From the NCBI GenBank assembly GCA_937867335.1, contig CALMKX010000377.1, forward strand, positions 1 to 53,000: 53,000 nt of DNA, read 5' to 3'. Made by a program: the position numbers and the translations under genes. The notes beneath the pieces were generated by a model. It searched no databases and had not been told where the DNA came from. It saw only the letters and a program-made list of their open reading frames with translations. The first letter of the stretch is position 1. Each line of letters starts with the position of its first letter. The stretch comes from an uncultured Acidobacteriota bacterium. GTDB lineage: Bacteria > Acidobacteriota > Thermoanaerobaculia > Multivoradales > SZUA-115. Below, in pieces: positions 50,745 through 53,000 of this stretch.

Positions 50745-52454
50745 ATGGAAGCGGCAAGGTCCACCCTCACCGTCCTTACCCGGCTCGCCCAGCGCCGGCC
50801 GGACACGCGGCAGTGGCTGGCCGGGGCTCTCGGCGGCCGGCTCGCCGAGCTGGTGGAGGCGGCCCTCGATGTGGCGGCTGCGACCGGCGCTCCTCTCGAC
50901 TCGGCCCTTGCGGACGCGGTCACGCAAGAGGCGGGATCGGAGGTGCTCGAGGTGATCTTTCAGCGGACCGACCGGCATCGAACGGAGAGCGAGTCCGTGC
51001 CCCTCCAAGAAGTGGCCGCAGCAGCAAGTCGCAAGCGGCTGGAGCAACTTCTCGCAGGGGGCGAGCCCACCGATCCGGAGGAGCGGCGCGAGCTGGGCTA
51101 TCGCCTCAACAACCTCGGCGTACGACTCGCTGCTCTTGGCCAACAGCATGAAGGGTTGGAGGCGATAGAGGGAGCGGTGCGGGTTCGTCGTGAGCTAGCC
51201 AATGCCGTGCCGTTCCTCCATCTGCCAGACCTGGCTTCGAGCCTCAACAACCTGGCTGTTCGCCTCGCAGCCGTGGGGCGAGAGGAGCAGGCTCTCGCGA
51301 CGGCCCGGGAAGCGGTCGAGATCCGTCGTAACTTGGTGCCCAGGAACCCCGAGCGTTATCTCGGACAGCTGGCAGCAAGCCTGAATCAGCTCGGCACCCG
51401 GCTCTTCGTGGCGGGCGAGCCGGAGGAGGCCCTGAAGGTAACGAGGGAGTCTGTCGACCTGCGGCGTCAGGAAGCCCGAGCCCAGGGCACAAACTTCTCC
51501 CCTCAACTGGCGTCGAGCCTGATCAACCTGGGCACTCGGCTTGCTGCAGCCGGTCGCCTAGAGGAAAGTGTGAAGGCGAGCCAGGAGGCGGTGGCCATCA
51601 TCCGGGAGCTGGCCGACGACCGGCCGGACGCCTTCCTCGATGACCTCGCCCTACACCTCGATAACTTGGCAGGCGGGCTTGCTGGGCTCGGGCAATTCGA
51701 GCAAGCGCTTGCAGCCACCCAGGAAGCCACCGAGATCCGCCGCCAGCTGGCCAACTCGAAGCCGGGAACTTTCCTGCCCGACCTCGCCTTGAGCCTCACC
51801 AACCTGGGTGTACGCCTCCGCGCCCTCGGCCGACATGAGGAAGCCCTCGCCGCGGTGCTTGGAGCTCTGCCGATTCGAAGACAGCTCGCAGAGGCCGAGC
51901 CCGAAGCCCACCTCCTGGACTTGAGCCACTGCCTCCACAACCTGGGCATCCTTCTCGACGAAGACGACCGGCTCCGAGAGGCAGTCACGGCAACGCTGGA
52001 GGCGGTCGAGATCCGCCGGCGGTTCTCTACGAGGTCGCCGATCCGCTATGGAACGGAGCTGGCCATGAGCTTGACCAGCCTCAGCGGCCAGCTTCTCGCA
52101 AGCGACCGGCCACAGGAAGCCTTGGTGGTGATCCAGGAGGCCGTGACCATTCGGAAGAAGCTGAGCGACGAACGACCCGGGGCTTTCCTCCCCGGCCTCG
52201 CCAGGAGCGTCGGCCATCTCGCCCAGGTACTGCGAACCCTGGGCCGGGGTGAGGAAGCGGTGCACTGCGCCGCTCAGGCCGTGGCAATGCTGGAGCCTCT
52301 CTTCCTGGAGCTTCCGCGAGCTCACTCCGAGTTGATGGGAGGTCTCGTCGTCGAGCTGGAAGCAAGCTGCAACGCCAGCGACTGCGACACGAGGCTAGAC
52401 CGCCTCGATGCCATCCTGAAGGCTCTCGAGCGGGTGTCCTCCACCTCCGAGTGA
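50745..52454 (+). CDS. TPR scaffold protein with diverged module (9)
   Basis: 569 residues from ATG 50745, with AGGAGAAAGG about 6-15 nt upstream. N-terminus LTVLTRLAQRRPDTRQWLAG, then AALDVAAATGAPLDSALADAV and SVPLQEVAAAASRKRLEQL, a further variant of the cluster's module (ATGAP for ETGDP). About nine regular ~48-residue TPRs follow (LASSLNNLAVRLAAVGREEQ, LALSLTNLGVRLRALGRHEE). It lies 102 nt after the preceding TPR gene and may share its promoter. Closing helix RLDRLDAILKALERVSS. The last gene of the cluster in the window. Confidence 0.84.
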   Translation: MEAARSTLTVLTRLAQRRPDTRQWLAGALGGRLAELVEAALDVAAATGAPLDSALADAVTQEAGSEVLEVIFQRTDRHRTESESVPLQEVAAAASRKRLEQLLAGGEPTDPEERRELGYRLNNLGVRLAALGQQHEGLEAIEGAVRVRRELANAVPFLHLPDLASSLNNLAVRLAAVGREEQALATAREAVEIRRNLVPRNPERYLGQLAASLNQLGTRLFVAGEPEEALKVTRESVDLRRQEARAQGTNFSPQLASSLINLGTRLAAAGRLEESVKASQEAVAIIRELADDRPDAFLDDLALHLDNLAGGLAGLGQFEQALAATQEATEIRRQLANSKPGTFLPDLALSLTNLGVRLRALGRHEEALAAVLGALPIRRQLAEAEPEAHLLDLSHCLHNLGILLDEDDRLREAVTATLEAVEIRRRFSTRSPIRYGTELAMSLTSLSGQLLASDRPQEALVVIQEAVTIRKKLSDERPGAFLPGLARSVGHLAQVLRTLGRGEEAVHCAAQAVAMLEPLFLELPRAHSELMGGLVVELEASCNASDCDTRLDRLDAILKALERVSSTSE

Positions 52455-52940
52455 CTCCTACCCTATACAGCGGCAGACCTTGAGCCACCGAGGACCCACA
52501 GCCCCGCCTTGGTCAGCGGGCGCCAGCGAACCAGATCCGACTCGCGGGAGCTCAAGGCGTCTGCAGAGTTCGCTCACTAGCAGTGACTCGACAAGCGGGC
52601 TCATCCGCCAGCAACTCCTGGACCCTAGCAGAGTGACGAAAGCGACAGCTCGGCGGGCGGAGATCCACTACGCGCAATAGCCGGGCTCACGTGGCGACAC
52701 CGGCGGAACCGTGCCACAAGTCGTGAAGTCTGGCCCCTGAAAGACAGACCTGCCTACGGATCCAGAACCACGCAGCCACCAGGTGCGACGACTCGAACGG
52801 GAGGGTGCCACCTCGCAGCGGGACTACCTACGAACTACGTCACCCTAGCCGGCTGCGAGCGCCAGCGCCAAATGTCGGACCCCGGGAGCACCAGCTCCGA
52901 CAGCCAAGAACCGCGAAGCGAGCCACCGCTGTTGGCGGCG
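52455..52940. other. Non-coding right flank
   Basis: About 490 bases with no gene, no tRNA-like fold and no clear terminator. A few short inverted repeats (for example GGAGC-ACCA-GCTCC near 52885-52900) are present. It may be the edge of the cluster. Confidence 0.4.
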
Positions 52941-52945
52941 GGCGC

Positions 52946-52980
52946 AAATTGCACACTTCTGGCGGCTGAAAATTGCACAC
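52946..52980. repeat. Spaced repeats resembling an IS21-family terminus
   Basis: AAATTGCACAC occurs twice with a 24-nt period (52946-52956 and 52970-52980). On the minus strand it reads TGTGCAATTTTCAGCCGCC then TGTGCAATTTGCG, the multiple terminal-repeat pattern of some IS21-family elements. No istA or istB gene lies in the window, so this is a cut-off or solitary end. Confidence 0.5.
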
Positions 52981-53000
52981 GCGGCGCTGTACTGGAGCGG

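Noticed and set aside
14340-52454. Relation to the type III-E CRISPR TPR-CHAT protease
   Set aside because: No repeat-spacer array, no gRAMP-like or other Cas gene is present; TPR-CHAT proteins are widespread outside CRISPR systems.

Overview
The window is high-GC bacterial DNA with Shine-Dalgarno-led genes, tight operons with 3-20 nt gaps or start/stop overlaps, an RHS toxin gene and a lipoprotein. The large TPR/CHAT/STAND/TIR repertoire suggests a socially complex or large-genome Gram-negative lineage, such as Acidobacteriota or Myxococcota-like bacteria. This lineage guess rests on gene content only and is not proven by any marker gene. I see no rRNA, tRNA or CRISPR array.

Region 1 (1-7575) is an RHS toxin locus. 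The 3' part of a YD-repeat gene ends in a variable C-terminal domain and is followed by a small membrane-anchored candidate immunity gene. Behind it lie a displaced RHS tail remnant, a second immunity paralogue broken by one in-frame TAG, a third intact paralogue, an HExxH-containing toxin-domain fragment, a lipoprotein and a short TPR fragment. This is the usual graveyard of displaced toxin/immunity cassettes downstream of an RHS gene.

Region 2 (about 7576-14339) is a mobilizable-element backbone: a primase/polymerase-helicase replication protein and an AlpA-like HTH gene on the minus strand, and MobC plus a large MOBP-type relaxase on the plus strand. Inverted repeats near the start of mobC look like an oriT. 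I found no integrase, so it is either a remnant or an integrative mobilizable element whose integrase lies elsewhere.

Region 3 (14340-52454) is the most unusual part: about 38 kb made of 17 genes that reuse a few protein modules. These are CHAT caspase-like peptidases, STAND/NACHT NTPases, one TIR domain, long TPR arrays, and a short helical module with the signature PALDVAVETGDPVGKVLA that begins the TPR proteins and also sits near the C-terminus of the TIR protein. On the plus strand come CHAT-STAND, TPR and NACHT-CHAT. On the minus strand, read from 48877 leftward, come TPR, TIR-STAND-module-TPR, TPR-STAND and TPR, then (after a gap with a 9-nt direct repeat) a sigma-like factor, a single-pass membrane protein, a membrane-anchored TPR-CHAT protein with a second His/Cys peptidase-like domain, CHAT-STAND, and four tandem TPR genes. 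Two more TPR genes follow on the plus strand.

My reading is that region 3 is a modular, probably conflict-related (anti-phage or cell-suicide) signalling system. TPR proteins would act as sensors or scaffolds, the shared module would couple them to TIR and STAND effectors, and the CHAT peptidases would be activated through the STAND switches. The module sharing and gene order are visible in the sequence; the defence role is inference. The window closes with 546 non-coding bases that end in two spaced repeats resembling an IS21-family terminus.
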